DNA from: Mesostigma viride
Lineage: Eukaryota > Streptophyta > Mesostigmatophyceae > Mesostigmatales > Mesostigmataceae
NCBI GenBank assembly: GCA_009746045.1
Contig: RPFO01001231.1
Location: forward strand, 83,501 to 147,500
Length of the DNA: 64,000 bases
Reading direction: 5' to 3'
The number at the start of each line of letters is the position of its first letter. The first letter of the stretch is position 1. Below the pieces are notes generated by a model. The model saw nothing but the letters and a program-made list of their open reading frames with translations. It had not been told where the DNA came from and ran no database searches. Shown here piece after piece: positions 24,406-35,223 of this stretch. The translations under genes and the position numbers were made by a program.

Positions 24406-24780
24406 TAATCAATTGTGAAGAATGTAACTTGATAAGGATAATAAAATTTAGTTGTTGGCCCATTTATTATATCTAAAAAAATAAATTTCTTTATGCTGCT
24501 ACATTTATGTCCTGACATGTTAAGAGATATTTTTCACATAATAATGGGCTTCTTTATATGATATAACATATATAAGAAATAAATCAAGCAACTATAATTA
24601 TTACTTATGTAATAATTGAAATAAATATATTTCAGTTTCTTTTTTATTATTTAATTAATAATATATATATTATTAAGTATTCATTGAATAATTCAATGGA
24701 TTATTTGTTAATAATATTTAATATTGGCAGTGCTAAAAACTACTGTTACTATGATATCTAAATTTTAAAGAGGCACTTGT
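24406..24780. other. trnC-petN spacer
   Basis: 375 bases of A+T-rich sequence. Only short frames (about 22 codons) and a weak pairing between GCCCATTTATTAT near 24459 and ATAATGGGC near 24541 are seen. No gene recognised. Confidence 0.5.
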
Positions 24781-24870
24781 ATGGATATAATTAGTTTAGG
24801 TTGGGTTTTTTTAATGGTATTTTTTAGTTTTTCTTTATCTCTAGTCGTTTGGGCAAGAAATGGTCTTTAA
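24781..24870 (+). CDS. petN: Cytochrome b6f subunit VIII (PetN)
   Basis: A 29-residue single-helix subunit required for assembly of the cytochrome b6f complex. It reads [20 protein letters not shown] and ends LVVWARNGL, the conserved PetN end. The petN-after-trnC order is shared with land plants. A compact inverted-repeat structure follows before psb30, which is transcribed toward it. Confidence 0.95.
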   Translation: MDIISLGWVFLMVFFSFSLSLVVWARNGL

Positions 24871-24930
24871 TATTTTTGAAAAAATATTGATTATTCTATA
24901 ATATCATTCCATTTGACACTTAAAAAAATA

Positions 24931-25020
24931 ATGCCATTGAATCAATCTACAAATTTATAAAAATTGGAGATTATATAATATATGTATTTAAATTTAAATA
25001 CATATAGGCTTCAATGGCAT
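24931..25020. terminator. petN/psb30 convergent 3' structure
   Basis: The ends ATGCCATTGA (24931-24940) and TCAATGGCAT (25011-25020) are perfect inverted copies. Inside them a perfect 24-bp palindrome lies at 24981-25004 (TATGTATTTAAA and its complement). The structure sits between the convergent petN (plus) and psb30 (minus). Confidence 0.65.
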
Positions 25021-25148
25021 AAAAAATAGTATTTATTTTTTTTAATTAATATTTAAAATAACATACCTTATAAAAAAAATTAAGAAAAAATTTTTCCCTT
25101 AATTTTTTGATTACTAGGGTCTCATAGATTTTTAATTATAAGAATATA

Positions 25149-25250
25149 TTAAAGATTACCTTTTTGAGAAGCTAATAAAAGAACAATAATAGGACCAGCT
25201 AATACAATCAGTGATAAAGAGCCTAATTGTACAACGACTTCTAAATTCAT
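25149..25250 (-). CDS. psb30: Photosystem II protein Psb30 (Ycf12)
   Basis: A 33-residue single-helix photosystem II subunit. The reverse strand reads MNLEVVVQLGSLSLIVLAGP and continues through a hydrophobic stretch to ASQKGNL, matching the Ycf12 family. It is too short for ordinary gene finders but conserved in sequence and length. It diverges from psaM across a 319-base A+T-rich spacer in which no other gene is seen. Confidence 0.93.
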   Translation of the reverse strand: MNLEVVVQLGSLSLIVLAGPIIVLLLASQKGNL

Positions 25251-25569
25251 ATTAATTAACCTTCTAGTTTTTCGTTATTTTTTACAAATATCACTTAATA
25301 ACAAAATAGTAAACTATTTGTCAAAAAATTTTTATTTTTGTATAAAAATATTATCATATATCTTATATCAATTAACTTGACTTTTTTTATTATTTTTGAC
25401 TTTTGGTAAAAATTGCATCAATTACACGTATTGGCTTTGGAAAGAATTTTTTTTCTTTAAATAATAAATTTATTATTTTTTTGTACACCAACAATTCTAT
25501 AAAAAAAAGTAATTTATAAAAATATATTAGTATTATTTATATAACTCATGTACAAGGAGACTAGTTGAT

Positions 25570-25662
25570 ATGATTTCTGATATACAAATTATGGTGGCTT
25601 TATTTGCTGCATTATTTACAGGAATATTAGCACTAAGATTAGGAACAGAATTATATAAATAG
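25570..25662 (+). CDS. psaM: Photosystem I reaction centre subunit XII (PsaM)
   Basis: A 30-residue single-helix photosystem I subunit: [20 protein letters not shown] followed by [10 protein letters not shown], where the LALRL(G/A)TELYK end is diagnostic. A GGAG motif lies about 14 bases upstream of the ATG. psaM is lost in flowering plants but kept in streptophyte algae and bryophytes. Confidence 0.94.
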   Translation: MISDIQIMVALFAALFTGILALRLGTELYK

Positions 25663-25779
25663 ATTTTGAAAAATCTACCATATACATTATATTTATTTGC
25701 TAAATCAAATATTTTCAAATATATCTTAATTTGTTAAGATAAAATATTTTTTAGCTGATTTGCAAAATAAATAGAATTT

Positions 25780-25835
25780 CTTTCTAGCTAAGTGAAGAAA
25801 CAATAAATTTATTGTGGCTTCTCTTGGCTAGAAAG
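25780..25835 (+). terminator. Hairpin between psaM and trnS-GCU
   Basis: Outer arms CTTTCTAGC (25780-25788) and GCTAGAAAG (25827-25835) pair perfectly. The centre is a 14-bp palindrome CAATAAATTTATTG (25801-25814), with mismatched sequence between. The remainder of the 317-base spacer shows no gene. Confidence 0.6.
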
Positions 25836-25979
25836 AAAGATTTACATACATAGTATGCATAACTACATGAAAATTTAATTGCTATTACATAATTTACATT
25901 ACATAATATGTAGACTTTTTTCATCTAATTATGTTACATTCTTCCTTGCAAGTCCATTAGACTAATTGCAAGATTATCA

Positions 25980-26068
25980 GGAGAAGTGGCTGAGTGGTCG
26001 AAAGCGCCAGATTGCTAATCTGTTGTACGAAATATATCGTACCGAGGGTTCGAATCCCTCCTTCTCCG
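25980..26068 (+). tRNA. trnS-GCU: tRNA-Ser(GCU)
   Basis: Class II cloverleaf with acceptor GGAGAAG/CTTCTCC, loop TTGCTAA (anticodon GCU), a long variable arm (TACGA/TCGTA stem) and discriminator G, the serine pattern. Confidence 0.96.
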
Positions 26069-26120
26069 TTTTTTTTTCACGTTAATATAACGTAAATTTT
26101 GAATTAATTTATTTTAAAAA

Positions 26121-26237
26121 TTATTCAATATCTTTTCTTTTAGGATTACGTCCTGTATCACTAGAAAGAAAACCAAAAATAAATAGTGAAACAAAGAAGA
26201 TTACTACAGTATATACAAATATTTTTAACGTTAACAT
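26121..26237 (-). CDS. psbI: Photosystem II protein I
   Basis: A 38-residue single-helix subunit of the photosystem II core. The reverse strand reads [20 protein letters not shown] then [18 protein letters not shown], the PsbI pattern with the RNP(K/G)R end. It is convergent with trnS-GCU. The 370 bases upstream, up to trnS-CGA, hold no gene I can recognise. Confidence 0.96.
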   Translation of the reverse strand: MLTLKIFVYTVVIFFVSLFIFGFLSSDTGRNPKRKDIE

Positions 26238-26607
26238 TATTAAATCTCCAAAATAATTGGTAAAAAGAAAGAATATTTATTTTATAATACCTTATGCAAT
26301 CATACTAAACTATAAATAAATCTTATTTAAGATTTAGCTTTGTATTAAAAAATAACATATGCAATTTAATAATTAATATCAGTTAATTAATAACTAATAA
26401 TTAATCACATCAATTGATTTTTTTATGAAATCATTTATCATTTTAGATGAAATTAGAAAAAAATATCTATTTTTTTCGTAATCAATCTTGAATGGTAGCG
26501 AAATAATCATAGTATGGTTATATTAATATATTATGTTTTTGAAATTTAAAAATTCATGCAAATATATTTTCTTTTTTTGATTTCTATCATGAAAATCATT
26601 TGTAAAA

Positions 26608-26695
26608 AGGAAAGAGAGGGATTTGAACCCTCGTTAGTTAATTAAACTAAAACAGTTTTCGAAACTGTCACAATAAACCACTCTGTCATCTTTCC
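26608..26695 (-). tRNA. trnS-CGA: tRNA-Ser(CGA)
   Basis: Reverse strand class II cloverleaf with acceptor GGAAAGA/TCTTTCC, loop TTCGAAA (anticodon CGA) on an ACAGT/ACTGT stem, a long variable arm (AGTT/AACT stem) and T arm GAGGG/CCCTC. The discriminator as read is U rather than the usual serine G. trnS-CGA is rare among green plastids and duplicates the reach of trnS-UGA for UCG codons. Confidence 0.88.
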
Positions 26696-27128
26696 TACAT
26701 TTGAGGCAAGATATAATAGTTTAGTTACAAATTAACTAAAAATATATTATCTACTTTTTAATAACTTATTAATTTACTATCGAGAACATAGATTGATTTT
26801 TTTGTTTTAGTAATTTTTTTTACATCTATTAATTAGATCATTGTAATTTGTTAGAATGTGTTCTAATGTTTTTTTATTTTCATTAAATAATACATCTAAT
26901 TTTGCAAAAGGTTATAAGTAAAAAGATAATTTTCTATTCAAAAATGTATAGAATATTATTATATACATTCAATTTTTTCTGACACATATTATAAAATTGT
27001 TATTTGCTAGTTATAGTTTAATGTTTTAATAAATAAGAATGATATTGAATTATATATAACTTGTTTTAAGTTCATTAGAGTTTTTTTTTAACTCTAATGA
27101 ACAGAAATTTATTTTAGAAATGAATTTA
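26696..27128. other. psbK-trnS spacer with terminator
   Basis: 433 A+T-rich bases without a recognised gene. A perfect 13-bp inverted repeat GTTCATTAGAGTT (27070-27082) and its complement (27090-27102), separated by a T run, lies just past the psbK stop and fits a psbK 3' hairpin. Confidence 0.6.
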
Positions 27129-27272
27129 TTATCTAAAACTTACAGATGCTTGCCAAACGAAAGCTAATAATAAAAATAAAAGAGGAATAACTGGAAGTAC
27201 ATCTACAAGTGGATCAAACATAGCATAAGCTTCAGGTAGCTTAGCCAGAATCATATCAAAACCTATATTCAT
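27129..27272 (-). CDS. psbK: Photosystem II protein K
   Basis: Precursor of a single-helix photosystem II subunit. The mature part begins at [20 protein letters not shown] and ends [10 protein letters not shown], both diagnostic. I chose the ATG at 27272 (47 residues, [10 protein letters not shown] leader), which matches the usual short leader. The frame stays open to another start at 27347, which would add 25 residues unlike the family. Confidence 0.92.
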   Translation of the reverse strand: MNIGFDMILAKLPEAYAMFDPLVDVLPVIPLLFLLLAFVWQASVSFR

Positions 27273-27532
27273 ATTAAAACCTATTATAGTCAATATAAAA
27301 ACCCTCCAAGAGATATTGTAATGCAGTTCTAAGAAAAACATATACAAAATTCTCTAATGCTTTATATGAAAAAGTAATAAATATGTAAATTTTTATCTAA
27401 AACAAATGTATACTTTTCATTTATTTAAGTAAGATCTTATCAAACAAGTATAACAAGAACAATATTATGTAGGGGAATATTTTTTTTTATCACAAAATAT
27501 TTTTTTTAAGTTCTTTATAAGATGTTCAAAAA

Positions 27533-27604
27533 CTGGGGTGGAAGGATTCGAACCTCCGAATAGCGATGTCAAAAACCGCTGCCTTACCACTTGGCGACAC
27601 CCCA
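27533..27604 (-). tRNA. trnQ-UUG: tRNA-Gln(UUG)
   Basis: Reverse strand cloverleaf TGGGGTG/CACCCCA with loop TTTTGAC (anticodon UUG) and discriminator G. The weak first pair U-A is typical of glutamine tRNAs. It lies upstream of psbK on the same strand, as in most streptophyte plastids. Confidence 0.95.
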
Positions 27605-27817
27605 ATATATAAAATCATTGTCGTCAGAATAAATCTTCTAATTTATTCTGTCAAGTCTATGAAATTATAACATCAACGATTTTTTTATGTATGTGATTAA
27701 CTAAAACATTTTAATTAAAAATAGTAAGCCTTATAGCAAAAAACAAATCTTACCATAGCATATATTCTATTTTATTTTATAGTATTATATGATCAAATTG
27801 TATTTGAGGAAATAATT

Positions 27818-29347
27818 ATGAAGTTAGCATATTGGATGTACGCAGGCCCTGCACATATTGGAACTTTACGTGTTGCAAGTTCTTTCAAAAATGTCCATGC
27901 AATTATGCATGCTCCTTTAGGAGACGATTATTTTAATGTAATGCGTTCTATGTTAGAAAGAGAAAGAGATTTTACTCCTGTAACAGCGAGTATAGTAGAT
28001 AGACATGTATTAGCACGTGGATCTCAAAACAAAGTTGTAGATAATATTACGAGAAAAGATAAAGAAGAACGTCCCGATTTAATTGTTTTAACTCCAACAT
28101 GCACATCAAGTATTTTACAAGAAGATTTACAAAATTTTGTAAATAGAGCATCTATGAATTCTAATTCCGATGTAATTTTGGCAGATGTCAATCATTATCG
28201 TGTGAATGAATTACAAGCTGCTGATCGTACATTAGAACAAGTTGTTAGATTTTATATTGAAAAAGCTAAGAATAATAATGATTTAGATCTTATAAAAACA
28301 ACAAAACCATCTGCTAATATCATTGGTATTTTCACTTTAGGTTTTCATAATCAACATGATTGTAGAGAATTAAAAAGATTATTACAAGATTTAGGGATTC
28401 AAATTAATGAAGTTATTCCAGAAGGTGGATCAGTATCAAATTTAAAAAAATTACCAAAAGCTTGGTTTAATTTAGTTCCTTATAGAGAAGTAGGCTTAAT
28501 GACAGCCATTTATTTAGAAAAAGAATTCAAGATGCCATACGTATCTACTACACCTATGGGTGTCGTAGATACAGGTAGCTGTATCAAAGAAATTGAAAAT
28601 ATTATTAATTCTTATACACAAGATAAAATTTCTTATGATGAATATATTGATAAACAAACTCGTTTTGTTTCTCAAGCTGCTTGGTTTTCTCGTTCGATTG
28701 ACTGCCAAAATTTGACAGGCAAAAAAGCTGTGGTTTTCGGAGATGCTACGCATGCTGCATCTATGACAAGAATTTTATCAAAAGAAATGGGTATTTATGT
28801 GATATGTGCTGGCACATATTGTACACATGATGCAGATTGGTTTAAAGAACAAGTACAGGGTTATTGTGATGAAGTATTAATTACTGATAATCATACAGAA
28901 GTTGGAGATTTAATCGCACGAGTAGAACCAGCTGCAATTTTTGGCACGCAAATGGAACGTCATATTGGTAAGCGTTTAAATATTCCTTGTGGCGTTATTT
29001 CTGCTCCTGTTCATATTCAAAATTTTCCTTTGGGTTATAGACCATTTTTGGGTTATGAAGGCACAAATCAAATTGCAGATCTAGTTTATAATTCTTTCAC
29101 ATTGGGTATGGAAGATCATTTACTAGAAATTTTTGGCGGTCATGATACCAAAGAAGTAATTACTAAAGGGTTATCAACTGATTCAGAATTAAGATGGACA
29201 AGTGAAAGTGAAAACGAGTTGCGCAAAATTCCTGGATTTGTGAGAGGAAAAATAAAACGTAATACAGAAAAATTTGCACGTCAAAATAATGTTACTGAAA
29301 TTACTGTAGAAATTATGTATGCAGCTAAAGAAGCTATGAATGCTTAA
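27818..29347 (+). CDS. chlB: Light-independent protochlorophyllide reductase subunit B
   Basis: One of the three subunits of the dark-operative, nitrogenase-like protochlorophyllide reductase. The 509-residue protein starts [20 protein letters not shown] and has the conserved cysteine region [16 protein letters not shown] and later [11 protein letters not shown]. The C-terminal [17 protein letters not shown] is typical. GAGGA precedes the ATG by about 10 bases. The partners chlL and chlN are not in this window. A 15-bp hairpin (29379-29393 with 29400-29414) follows the stop. Confidence 0.98.
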   Translation: MKLAYWMYAGPAHIGTLRVASSFKNVHAIMHAPLGDDYFNVMRSMLERERDFTPVTASIVDRHVLARGSQNKVVDNITRKDKEERPDLIVLTPTCTSSILQEDLQNFVNRASMNSNSDVILADVNHYRVNELQAADRTLEQVVRFYIEKAKNNNDLDLIKTTKPSANIIGIFTLGFHNQHDCRELKRLLQDLGIQINEVIPEGGSVSNLKKLPKAWFNLVPYREVGLMTAIYLEKEFKMPYVSTTPMGVVDTGSCIKEIENIINSYTQDKISYDEYIDKQTRFVSQAAWFSRSIDCQNLTGKKAVVFGDATHAASMTRILSKEMGIYVICAGTYCTHDADWFKEQVQGYCDEVLITDNHTEVGDLIARVEPAAIFGTQMERHIGKRLNIPCGVISAPVHIQNFPLGYRPFLGYEGTNQIADLVYNSFTLGMEDHLLEIFGGHDTKEVITKGLSTDSELRWTSESENELRKIPGFVRGKIKRNTEKFARQNNVTEITVEIMYAAKEAMNA

Positions 29348-29378
29348 TAAATAATTATTGAAAATAAATATAATTTTT

Positions 29379-29414
29379 AATGAGTGTTGATTTATAAAAA
29401 AATCAACACTCATT
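29379..29414 (+). terminator. chlB 3' hairpin
   Basis: A perfect 15-bp inverted repeat AATGAGTGTTGATTT (29379-29393) with its complement (29400-29414) and a 6-base loop, 32 bases past the chlB stop. Confidence 0.85.
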
Positions 29415-29626
29415 ATTTTGTGTCCATAAAGCACTAAATTCATGTGTCATAATTCAGACATGAAAGCTCACTTTAGATAGTCTATATTTTATAAATGTTC
29501 AAGTCATAGACTTTTAATAAATAGGTTCACTTATATAAGTGGAATTCAAATAACAGATTAACTATTTTACTCATTAATATAGAGGTGAGTTTTTTTTGTG
29601 CCTCATCTAAAAAGAGGAGAATCTCC

Positions 29627-31879
29627 ATGACAATTAGTCCACCGGAGCGAGAGGCCAATGGAAAGATAGTAGTTGATCGTGATCCTGTAAAAACATCTTT
29701 TGAAAGATGGGGAAAACCAGGTCACTTTTCTCGTAGTCTTGCAAAAGGACCAAACACTACTACTTGGATTTGGAATCTTCATGCAGATGCGCATGATTTT
29801 GATAGTCATACCAATGATCTTGAAGATATTTCTCGAAAAGTATTTAGCGCACATTTCGGCCAATTGGCTGTAATTTTTATTTGGCTAAGTGGTATGTATT
29901 TCCACGGAGCTCGTTTTTCTAATTACGAAGCTTGGCTAAGTGATCCAACCCATATCAAACCAAGTGCTCAAGTTGTTTGGCCAATTGTAGGTCAAGAAAT
30001 TTTGAATGGTGATGTTGGTGGTGGATTCCAAGGAGTTCAAATTACTTCTGGTTTTTTCCAACTTTGGCGTGCAAGTGGTATTGTAAATGAACAACAATTA
30101 TACACTACTGCTATTGGAGGATTAATCGCAGCTGGATTAATGTTTTTTGCAGGATGGTTCCATTACCATAAAGCTGCTCCTAAATTAGAGTGGTTTCAAA
30201 ATGCAGAATCCATGATGAATCACCATTTAGCAGGTTTATTAGGTTTAGGATCTTTATCTTGGGCTGGCCATCAAATTCATGTTTCATTACCTGTGAATCA
30301 ATTATTAGATGCTGGTGTAGATCCAAAAGAAATTCCTTTACCTCATGAATTTGTAATGAATAGAGAACTAATGGCTCAACTATATCCTAGTTTTGCTAAA
30401 GGTTTAGCACCTTTCTTTACTTTAAATTGGGGTGAATATTCAGATTTCTTAACCTTCCGCGGTGGTTTAAATCCAGTAACAGGTGGCTTATGGTTAACTG
30501 ATACTGTACATCATCATGTAGCTATTGCTGTTTTATTCATTGTTGCTGGTCATATGTACCGTACTAATTGGGGTATTGGCCATAGCATGAAAGAAATTTT
30601 AGAAGCTCATAAAGGACCTTTTACAGGCGAAGGCCATAAAGGTTTATATGAAATTTTGACAACTTCTTGGCATGCACAATTAGGTTTAAATTTAGCTTTA
30701 ATGGGTTCTTTAAGCATAATCGTAGCTCATCATATGTATGCTATGCCTCCATATCCATATTTAGCTACTGATTATGGCACTCAATTATCACTTTTTACAC
30801 ATCACATGTGGATTGGTGGATTCTGTATAGTTGGTGGTGCTGCTCATGCTGCGATATTCATGGTAAGAGATTATGATCCAACTAATAATTATAACAACCT
30901 ATTAGATCGTGTAATTCGTCATAGAGATGCAATTATTTCTCATTTAAATTGGGTATGTATCTTTTTAGGTTTCCATAGTTTTGGTTTATATATTCATAAC
31001 GATACTATGTCTGCTCTAGGACGTCCTCAAGACATGTTCTCTGATACAGCAATTCAATTACAACCTGTATTTGCACAATTTGTGCAAAATAGAAACTATT
31101 TAGCACCAGGTTTTAGTGCTCCTAATGCATTAGCTAGTAGTAGTGCTGTTTGGGGAGGTGACGTAGTTGCAGTAGGTGGTAAAGTAGCAATGATGCCTAT
31201 CCAATTAGGTACATCTGATTTCTTAGTACATCATATTCATGCATTTACTATTCATGTCACTGTATTAATTCTATTAAAAGGTGTTCTTTTTGCACGTAGT
31301 TCACGTTTAATTCCAGACAAAGCAAATCTTGGATTTAGATTCCCTTGTGATGGTCCTGGTCGCGGTGGTACTTGTCAAGTTTCTGCTTGGGATCATGTGT
31401 TTTTAGGTCTTTTCTGGATGTATAACTGTCTATCTATTGTAATTTTCCATTTTAGTTGGAAAATGCAATCTGATGTATGGGGATCTGTAACTGCACAAGG
31501 TGTATCTCATATTACAGGTGGTAATTTTGCACAAAGTGCTAATACCATTAATGGTTGGTTAAGAGATTTCTTATGGGCTCAAGCTTCTCAAGTTATTCAG
31601 TCCTATGGATCTGCTCTTTCTGCTTATGGTTTAATGTTCTTAGGCGCTCACTTTGTTTGGGCATTTAGTTTAATGTTCTTATTTAGTGGCCGTGGCTATT
31701 GGCAAGAATTAATTGAGTCTATTGTTTGGGCTCATAACAAATTAAAAGTCGCACCTGCAATTCAGCCAAGAGCTTTGAGTATTACTCAAGGACGTGCTGT
31801 GGGAGTGGCTCATTATCTTTTAGGTGGAATTGCTACTACGTGGGCATTCTTCCTTGCAAGAATCATTGCTGTAGGTTAG
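29627..31879 (+). CDS. psaA: Photosystem I P700 apoprotein A1
   Basis: Core subunit of photosystem I, 750 residues with 11 membrane helices. It binds P700, most antenna chlorophylls and, with PsaB, the FX iron-sulfur cluster through [20 protein letters not shown] placed the start at the ATG of [20 protein letters not shown] (29627), preceded by AGAGGAGA. An in-frame GTG 42 bases upstream lengthens the frame but does not match the family. It is cotranscribed with psaB, 16 bases downstream. Confidence 0.99.
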   Translation: MTISPPEREANGKIVVDRDPVKTSFERWGKPGHFSRSLAKGPNTTTWIWNLHADAHDFDSHTNDLEDISRKVFSAHFGQLAVIFIWLSGMYFHGARFSNYEAWLSDPTHIKPSAQVVWPIVGQEILNGDVGGGFQGVQITSGFFQLWRASGIVNEQQLYTTAIGGLIAAGLMFFAGWFHYHKAAPKLEWFQNAESMMNHHLAGLLGLGSLSWAGHQIHVSLPVNQLLDAGVDPKEIPLPHEFVMNRELMAQLYPSFAKGLAPFFTLNWGEYSDFLTFRGGLNPVTGGLWLTDTVHHHVAIAVLFIVAGHMYRTNWGIGHSMKEILEAHKGPFTGEGHKGLYEILTTSWHAQLGLNLALMGSLSIIVAHHMYAMPPYPYLATDYGTQLSLFTHHMWIGGFCIVGGAAHAAIFMVRDYDPTNNYNNLLDRVIRHRDAIISHLNWVCIFLGFHSFGLYIHNDTMSALGRPQDMFSDTAIQLQPVFAQFVQNRNYLAPGFSAPNALASSSAVWGGDVVAVGGKVAMMPIQLGTSDFLVHHIHAFTIHVTVLILLKGVLFARSSRLIPDKANLGFRFPCDGPGRGGTCQVSAWDHVFLGLFWMYNCLSIVIFHFSWKMQSDVWGSVTAQGVSHITGGNFAQSANTINGWLRDFLWAQASQVIQSYGSALSAYGLMFLGAHFVWAFSLMFLFSGRGYWQELIESIVWAHNKLKVAPAIQPRALSITQGRAVGVAHYLLGGIATTWAFFLARIIAVG

Positions 31880-31895
31880 GCTAGGAGAATATAAA

Positions 31896-34100
31896 ATGGC
31901 AACAAAATTTCCAAAATTTAGCCAGGGCCTAGCTCAAGACCCTACTACTCGTCGTATTTGGTTTGGTATCGCAACTGCACATGACTTTGAAAGTCATGAT
32001 GGTATGACAGAAGAAAATCTTTATCAAAAGATTTTTGCCTCTCATTTTGGTCAATTAGCAATTATTTTCTTATGGACTTCCGGCAATTTATTTCACGTTG
32101 CTTGGCAAGGAAATTTCGAAAGATGGGTTGCAGATCCTTTACATGTAAGACCTATTGCACATGCTATTTGGGATCCTCATTTTGGTCAACCAGCTGTAGA
32201 AGCATTTACTAGAGGTGGTGCATCTGGTCCTGTAAATATTTCATATTCTGGTGTATATCAATGGTGGTATACAATTGGTATGCGTAGCAATACCGATCTT
32301 TATATTGGTGCTTTATTTTTATTAATTACAGCTAGTATGACTCTGTTTGCAGGTTGGCTTCATCTTCAACCTCAATTTAAACCTAGTCTATCTTGGTTTA
32401 AAAATGCAGAATCTCGCTTAAATCACCATTTATCTGGTTTATTTGGTGTTAGCTCTTTAGCTTGGACAGGACATTTAATTCATGTCGCTATTCCTGAATC
32501 TAGAGGACAACATGTAAGATGGGATAATTTCTTAAATGTATTACCTCATCCTGCAGGTTTATCTCCTTTCTTTACTGGAAATTGGGCTGCATATGCACAA
32601 AATCCTGATTCAACTAGTCATATTTTTAGTACATCTCAAGGCGCTGGAACAGCTATTTTGACGTTCTTAGGTGGTTTCCATCCACAAACTCAAAGTTTAT
32701 GGTTAACTGATATTGCACATCATCATTTAGCTATTGCTGTTTTATTCATTGTTGCTGGTCATATGTATCGTACCAATTTTGGTATTGGTCATAGCATGAG
32801 AGAAATTTTAGAAGCACAAAGACCTCCTGGAGGAAGACTTGGCGCTGGTCATAGTGGTTTATATGATACAGTAAATAATTCTTTACATTTCCAATTAGGT
32901 TTAGCTTTAGCTTCTTTAGGTGTTATCACATCTGTTGTTGCTCAACATATGTATTCTCTATCTCCTTATGCATTTTTAGCACAAGATTTTACTACACAAG
33001 CTGCTTTATATACTCATCATCAATATATTGCTGGCTTTATTATGACAGGTGCTTTTGCGCATGGAGCGATTTTCTTCATTAGAGATTATGATCCAGAACT
33101 GAACAAAGATAATGTATTAGCAAGAATGCTAGAACATAAAGAAGCTATTATTTCCCACTTAAGCTGGGCTTCTTTATTTTTAGGCTTCCATACTTTAGGA
33201 TTATATGTTCATAATGATGTGATGCAAGCATTTGGAACTCCTGAAAAACAAATTTTAATTGAACCTGTTTTCGCACAATGGATCCAAGCTTCACACGGAA
33301 AATCCTTATATGGTTTTGATGTGTTATTATCTTCTTCCAGTAGTTTCGCAGCTTCTGCTAGTGATAGTATTTGGTTACCTGGTTGGTTAGATGCAATTAA
33401 TAGTAATAGTAATTCTTTATTCTTAACTATTGGTCCTGGTGACTTTTTAGTACATCATGCTATTGCATTAGGTTTACATACAACTACATTAATTTTAGTA
33501 AAAGGTGCATTAGATGCACGTGGCTCTAAATTAATGCCAGACAAAAAAGATTTTGGATACAGTTTCCCTTGTGATGGTCCTGGCCGTGGCGGTACTTGTG
33601 ATATTTCTGCTTGGGATGCTTTCTACTTAGCTGTATTTTGGATGTTAAATACAATAGGTTGGGTAACTTTCTATTGGCATTGGAAACATTTAACTTTATG
33701 GCAAGGCAACGTAGCTCAATTTGATGAATCTTCTACTTATTTAATGGGCTGGTTAAGAGATTATTTATGGTTGAATTCATCACAACTTATCAATGGATAT
33801 AATCCATTTGGTATGAACAGTTTATCTGTTTGGGCTTGGATGTTCTTATTCGGTCATTTAATTTGGGCAACAGGTTTTATGTTCTTAATTTCTTGGCGTG
33901 GTTACTGGCAAGAATTAATTGAAACATTAGCATGGGCACATGAACGTACTCCTCTTGCGAATTTAGTAAGATGGAAAGATAAGCCAGTAGCTTTATCTAT
34001 TGTGCAAGCTCGAGTTGTAGGATTAGCACATTTCTCTGTAGGTTATGTATTTACTTATGCTGCATTCTTAATTGCTTCTACTTCAGGTAAGTTTGGTTAA
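31896..34100 (+). CDS. psaB: Photosystem I P700 apoprotein A2
   Basis: The 734-residue partner of PsaA in the photosystem I core. It starts [20 protein letters not shown] and carries its half of the FX-binding loop [21 protein letters not shown] good ribosome binding site (TAGGAG) lies about 10 bases upstream. A 13-bp hairpin (34131-34143 with 34151-34163) separates it from rps14. Confidence 0.99.
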   Translation: MATKFPKFSQGLAQDPTTRRIWFGIATAHDFESHDGMTEENLYQKIFASHFGQLAIIFLWTSGNLFHVAWQGNFERWVADPLHVRPIAHAIWDPHFGQPAVEAFTRGGASGPVNISYSGVYQWWYTIGMRSNTDLYIGALFLLITASMTLFAGWLHLQPQFKPSLSWFKNAESRLNHHLSGLFGVSSLAWTGHLIHVAIPESRGQHVRWDNFLNVLPHPAGLSPFFTGNWAAYAQNPDSTSHIFSTSQGAGTAILTFLGGFHPQTQSLWLTDIAHHHLAIAVLFIVAGHMYRTNFGIGHSMREILEAQRPPGGRLGAGHSGLYDTVNNSLHFQLGLALASLGVITSVVAQHMYSLSPYAFLAQDFTTQAALYTHHQYIAGFIMTGAFAHGAIFFIRDYDPELNKDNVLARMLEHKEAIISHLSWASLFLGFHTLGLYVHNDVMQAFGTPEKQILIEPVFAQWIQASHGKSLYGFDVLLSSSSSFAASASDSIWLPGWLDAINSNSNSLFLTIGPGDFLVHHAIALGLHTTTLILVKGALDARGSKLMPDKKDFGYSFPCDGPGRGGTCDISAWDAFYLAVFWMLNTIGWVTFYWHWKHLTLWQGNVAQFDESSTYLMGWLRDYLWLNSSQLINGYNPFGMNSLSVWAWMFLFGHLIWATGFMFLISWRGYWQELIETLAWAHERTPLANLVRWKDKPVALSIVQARVVGLAHFSVGYVFTYAAFLIASTSGKFG

Positions 34101-34130
34101 TAACCAGTCAAAGCTGATTAGATGAAAAAA

Positions 34131-34163
34131 TGTATTGGTCTCATTTTGATTGAGACCAATACA
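34131..34163 (+). terminator. psaB-rps14 hairpin
   Basis: A perfect 13-bp inverted repeat TGTATTGGTCTCA (34131-34143) with its complement (34151-34163), 7-base loop. Because rps14 follows on the same strand, it may be an mRNA processing end rather than a full terminator. Confidence 0.75.
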
Positions 34164-34195
34164 ACAACACACATTTTTAATAGGAAATTTATATT

Positions 34196-34498
34196 ATGGC
34201 AAAAAAAAGTATGATAGAAAGAGAAAAAAAACGTCAAAAATTAGTTAATAAATATGCAGTAAAAAGAAAAGAATTGAAAGAACAAATCAAAACAAGTGTT
34301 TCTTTTGAAGAAAGATTTAAGTTACAATTAGAATTACAAAAATTACCTCGTAACAGTTCACCAACAAGATTGCATAATAGATGTTCTGTGACAGGAAGAC
34401 CAAAAGGTTACTATAGAGATTTTGGTTTATCTAGACATGTTTTACGAGAAATGGCTCATGAATGTTTATTACCAGGAGTCACCAAATCTAGTTGGTAA
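34196..34498 (+). CDS. rps14: Small ribosomal subunit protein uS14
   Basis: A 100-residue basic 30S protein starting [20 protein letters not shown] and containing [20 protein letters not shown] near residues 62-81, diagnostic of the long, zinc-free S14 form. It follows psaA-psaB, a linkage conserved across streptophyte plastids. Confidence 0.97.
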   Translation: MAKKSMIEREKKRQKLVNKYAVKRKELKEQIKTSVSFEERFKLQLELQKLPRNSSPTRLHNRCSVTGRPKGYYRDFGLSRHVLREMAHECLLPGVTKSSW

Positions 34499-34695
34499 CA
34501 AATGCTATAATTAAAAAGAATTAAAAAAATAATAAGCAAGCAATATCTGTCAATTATGTTTCTATTCTTCTAATAGAAAAACATATAGATTTTACATGCT
34601 CACTAATTGACAAAAATAATTAATAATTTTTAATAAAAAAAATTTATAAATTTACTTGATATTCAATGATATTCCATGTACAATGAACACCGTGT

Positions 34696-34701
34696 CGCGG
34701 T

Positions 34702-34745
<44 letters not shown>

Positions 34746-34769
34746 ATGGTTCAAATCCACCCTCCGCAA
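34696..34769 (+). tRNA. trnfM-CAU: Initiator tRNA-fMet(CAU)
   Basis: The acceptor stem starts with C and ends with A, giving the unpaired C1-A72 that marks bacterial-type initiators. The anticodon stem CGGGC...CCCG carries the run of G-C pairs needed for P-site entry; loop CTCATAA gives CAU. Located between rps14 and rps16. Confidence 0.93.
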
Positions 34770-34894
34770 TTCTGCTTCATAAAAAAATAATTCCATATGC
34801 CTATAGCTCGATGAGCATGTGAAATAATAAAACATGGAAATTCTTTCTTAAAGTAAAAAAATATTTTTCCATAAACATAAAAGGACTTTTCTAT

Positions 34895-35149
34895 ATGGTG
34901 AAATTACGTCTTAAAAGATACGGCAGAAAAAAAAGACCTTTTTATAGAGTAATTGCTATAGATAGTCGTTGTAGAAGAGATGGTAAAGCTCTTAAAGAAT
35001 TAGGATTTTATGATCCTATTGCAGGCAAAACACAACTAGATGTACCTAATATAATTTTTTATTTGAAAGCAGGCGCTCAAACTAGTGAAACAGTTGGTAA
35101 TCTTTTACAAAAAGCTAAAGTATTTAATCAATTGTCTTTATTAAATTAG
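34895..35149 (+). CDS. rps16: Small ribosomal subunit protein bS16
   Basis: An 84-residue 30S protein with the S16 pattern MVKLRLKRYGRKKRPFYRVI, DSRCRRDGKALKELGFYDP and SETVGNLLQKAKVFNQ. The group II intron present in land plant rps16 is absent. It converges on odpB, with a perfect 22-bp hairpin in the 74-base gap between their stops. Confidence 0.96.
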   Translation: MVKLRLKRYGRKKRPFYRVIAIDSRCRRDGKALKELGFYDPIAGKTQLDVPNIIFYLKAGAQTSETVGNLLQKAKVFNQLSLLN

Positions 35150-35155
35150 AAATAT

Positions 35156-35203
35156 AAAATAAAAAAGCGCAGTAGAAAATCTTCTACTGCGCTTTTTTAT
35201 TTT
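35156..35203. terminator. Bidirectional rps16/odpB terminator
   Basis: A perfect 22-bp inverted repeat (35156-35177 with 35182-35203) and a 4-base loop, with a G+C core GCGCAGTAGAA flanked by A runs on one side and T runs on the other. It has the form of an intrinsic terminator in both directions and sits between convergent genes. Confidence 0.9.
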
Positions 35204-35223
35204 ATATGTCTAAAAAACAATAA

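Noticed and set aside
27273-27347. 25-residue extension of psbK
   Set aside because: The PsbK precursor leader is short in all plastids, and the extension has no family resemblance.
27818-29347. chlN
   Set aside because: The N-terminus [20 protein letters not shown] and the length are those of chlB; chlN does not have this start.
29585-29626. N-terminal extension of psaA from a GTG codon
   Set aside because: The ATG at 29627 has a good ribosome binding site and begins the conserved PsaA N-terminus; the extra 14 residues overlap that binding site.
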